Assembly (NCBI RefSeq): GCF_039851965.1
Contig: NZ_CP156674.1
Span: 2,294,001-2,358,000, forward strand
Direction: 5' to 3'
DNA length: 64,000 nt
Source of the DNA: Pseudalkalibacillus hwajinpoensis
GTDB taxonomy: Bacteria > Bacillota > Bacilli > Bacillales > Guptibacillaceae
Positions 62,399 through 64,000 of the stretch are shown piece by piece (positions within the stretch are counted from its first letter, which is position 1; every line of letters begins with the position of its first letter). The position numbers were made by a program, and so were the translations under genes. The notes under the pieces were generated by a model. That model ran no database searches and was not told the origin of the DNA. It saw only the letters and a list, made by a program, of their open reading frames with translations.

Positions 62399-62449
62399 GC
62401 AAAGCAAGCCAACCAACAGCCACAAGCTGTACTACAACTTCTTCGTTAA
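62399..62449 (+). other. Second flagellin 3' exon (alternative C-terminus)
   Basis: GCA AAG onward reads AKQANQQPQAVLQLLR then TAA, a normal flagellin C-terminus. Joined to the predicted 5' splice site after CTT 62065-62067 it is in frame and gives ...SSSAVL followed by this tail (292 codons in all, counting the internal TAA). It has no start of its own and only makes sense as a 3' exon. Confidence 0.8.
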
Positions 62450-62461
62450 TTTACTTGAAAA

Positions 62462-62494
62462 GATGGTCTTCAATTGGAGGCCATTTTTTTATTA
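62462..62494 (+). terminator. Terminator of the flagellin transcript
   Basis: ATGGTCTTC/GGAGGCCAT stem (with wobble pairs) followed by seven T. It lies beyond the second exon, so the intron is inside the hag transcription unit. Confidence 0.8.
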
Positions 62495-62564
62495 TTAAAC
62501 GACAGGGAGACTAGCTCTGAAACTTTGAGAAGTTTTGATATTGACTACTGAATCTGTTAAGTGA

Positions 62565-62669
62565 AACAAAACAGACGAAATTCCCAAAGAAATCCCATCC
62601 AATAAATTTCTCGACCGATACGCAGCAACGGCTGAACTGCTGGGCTTTATGGTGGATCAGAAAATTTAA
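62565..62669 (+). pseudogene. flaG: FlaG 3' remnant
   Basis: A 34-codon stretch reads DEIPKEIPSNKFLDRYAATA and ELLGFMVDQKI, the C-terminal signature of FlaG (normally EIPPKK-LDMYAAM-EFLGL-VDEK). The upstream half is missing and an in-frame TGA precedes it at 62562. It sits in the expected place between hag and fliD. No start codon or ribosome site. Confidence 0.7.
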
Positions 62670-62673
62670 GTGG

Positions 62674-62705
62674 TCGAACTCTCCGTGGAGGGTTCTTTTT
62701 TTAGG
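62674..62705 (+). terminator. Intrinsic terminator
   Basis: GAACTCTC/GAGGGTTC stem followed by seven T, between the flaG remnant and the fliD promoter. Confidence 0.82.
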
Positions 62706-62718
62706 ACTTTTTACACCT

Positions 62719-62745
62719 TAAACAATCGGCTTACCCTGCCGATAG
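62719..62745 (+). promoter_or_regulatory. Sigma-D promoter of fliD
   Basis: TAAA, a 15-base spacer and GCCGATAG match the sigma-D consensus with one late mismatch. Confidence 0.88.
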
Positions 62746-62777
62746 TATCAATAAGAGAATGAACGGAGGAGATGTTC

Positions 62778-64000
62778 ATGAGGATTTCCGGATTAGCGAC
62801 GGGAATGGATACAGATCAGATGGTAAAGGATCTCATGACAGCGGAGCGTATACCGCTTGATAAATTGTCTCAAAAGAAGCAAACCCTTGAGTGGCAAAAG
62901 GAATCATACCGTGAATTGAATTCGATGATGTCAGATATGAGTAGCACGGCTTCATCGATGCGATTGCAGTCTGGCTATAATGCCTATAAAACAGTATCAT
63001 CAAACCCTGGTGCCGTTAGTGTTACGTCAACGTCAGCATCAGTACCGGGCTCTTATACCGTTACAGTAAATGAGCTAGCTCAGAGTGCAAAGTTCACGTC
63101 TGGACAAGCGATTCAGAACGAAGCAGGCACAGCAGCGAAAGGGACAGATAAAGTTCTTCAAACAGGTGAAGCGGATACGACCCTTCAGCTCACGAATAGT
63201 AAAGGCAAAACGGCATCGATCACAATTACAGCGACAGATACATTTAAAAGCCTTGCTGAAAAAATTGCGGGCGCAGTAGACGATGCAACAGGTGAAACGT
63301 TAGGAATGAGAGCGAGCTTTGATGATACAACTTCTCGTTTCTTTATTTCCTCAAAAGCCATGGGCGGGGATGAGTCGTTCACACTTTCAGGTTTCAGTGA
63401 TGTGAATGTAGAAAATCGCATTCTTGGCGGCGCCGCCAATACAGCTCAAGGAACATACGGTTCAGTTACATTCGACGGTATTGTTGTTGATAATCTTAAA
63501 ACCAATTCAACTACAATCAACAATATGAAGCTTGACCTCGTGCAGAAGGGAACCTCAACGGTTTCCGTACAGAGTGATGTTGAAGCACCTTTTGACATGA
63601 TCAAGTCCTTCGTCGAGAAATACAACGAGTTTATTGATAAGGCGCAGGGAATGCTTTCGGAAAAGCGAAACAGGGACTTCCCGCCGCTGACGGATGCCGG
63701 AGGGAAGATTTATCAGAGAAAGAAATCGAGCTGTGGGAAGAAAAAGCGAAGAGTGGAATGCTGCAGAGTGATGCAACAGTGAGAGGCATCGTGAGTGATT
63801 TACGAAGCGCATGGATGTCACCTGTGAGCGGAATTCCAGCAGGTGAGCTCAGCATGCTTTCTCAGATTGGCATTAATACAGGTTCCTATCAGGATGGTGG
63901 AAAGCTGTTTATTGATGAAGCGAAGCTAAAGAACGCACTCGAGCAAAAGCCTGATCAGGTGATGAATCTATTCACAAGCGGAACCGACGGGATCGGTGAT
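62778..64000 (+). pseudogene. fliD: Flagellar cap protein FliD, frameshifted, 3' partial
   Basis: Hook-associated protein 2, which caps the filament. ATG 62778 follows CGGAGGAG. RISGLATGMDTDQMVKDLM and a long D1-D3 region are intact to about residue 300 (NRDFPPLTDA). There the frame goes astray and stops at 63782. Adding one base at about 63700 restores DLSEKEIELWEEKAKSGMLQ and continues MSPVSGIPAGELSMLSQIGI to the window end. The missing base may be a mutation or a sequencing error. Confidence 0.85.

Noticed and set aside
61240..62449. Programmed readthrough of TAA to make full flagellin
   Set aside because: No recoding signal such as a stop-proximal structure or selenocysteine element is visible; mutation or sequencing error is simpler.

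Overview
The window reads as a chromosomal segment of a Firmicute of the family Bacillaceae. Signs of this are the aa3-type menaquinol oxidase operon qoxABCD with ywcE beside it, a SAM-I riboswitch over mmuP-mmuM, ohrA/ohrR, an MhqR-type regulator, YoxD, YndJ, YflT, YwdI and DUF2515 homologues, sigma-D and sigma-B type promoters, and purine-rich Shine-Dalgarno sites in front of nearly every gene. The species cannot be named from the sequence alone. No rRNA, tRNA, CRISPR array, prophage or intact insertion sequence was seen. Most of the window is ordinary housekeeping and accessory metabolism in short operons separated by clear intrinsic terminators.

Layout. 1-2.8 kb: sucrose PTS permease (5' end outside the window) and sucrose-6-phosphate hydrolase. 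2.8-9.7 kb: an SDR, qoxABCD, ywcE, a frameshifted small membrane gene and an Eis-like acetyltransferase. 9.9-12.4 kb: SAM riboswitch, S-methylmethionine permease and homocysteine S-methyltransferase. 12.5-20 kb: YoxD, an M14 peptidase, a dicarboxylate/glutamate symporter, a DUF3100 pair (second gene frameshifted), DUF2515. 20-28 kb: ATP-grasp ligase, aminopeptidase, MsrAB with a flavoprotein, diguanylate cyclase, MBL hydrolase, the divergent ohrA/ohrR pair and mhqR with the wreck of a WrbA-type quinone reductase. 28-38 kb: YndJ, a 3-hydroxyacid dehydrogenase, UMF1 transporter, phospholipase C, and a Fur-type divergent ferric-siderophore uptake locus ending in a FhuF-like reductase. 38-46.7 kb: EamA exporter, amidase, radical SAM protein, methyltransferase, glutathione peroxidase, DUF429, ArAE-family protein, SLAP-domain protein. 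47-50.5 kb: TAXI-type TRAP transporter. 50.7-57.4 kb: fumarase, stress proteins, TerC with a structured leader, PfpI, carbonic anhydrase, YwdI, GNAT. 57.4-59.8 kb: 5-oxoprolinase pxpBAC. 60-64 kb: fliW-csrA and a flagellin/cap region.

The most unusual part is the flagellin locus at 61.1-64 kb. The flagellin gene has a perfect sigma-D promoter and CsrA-type leader motifs, but an in-frame TAA at codon 210. Its 3' end carries a compact group I intron (about 331 nt, T4 td-like P, Q, R and S core), followed by a second in-frame flagellin C-terminus. The intron begins inside the last codons of the upstream copy, so unspliced and spliced RNA would specify two different flagellin tails. flaG survives only as a 34-codon 3' remnant and fliD is frameshifted. 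Either the motility genes are decaying or the locus has been rebuilt by recombination around a self-splicing intron. Other indels (8.35 kb, 18.33 kb) mean assembly error must be excluded.
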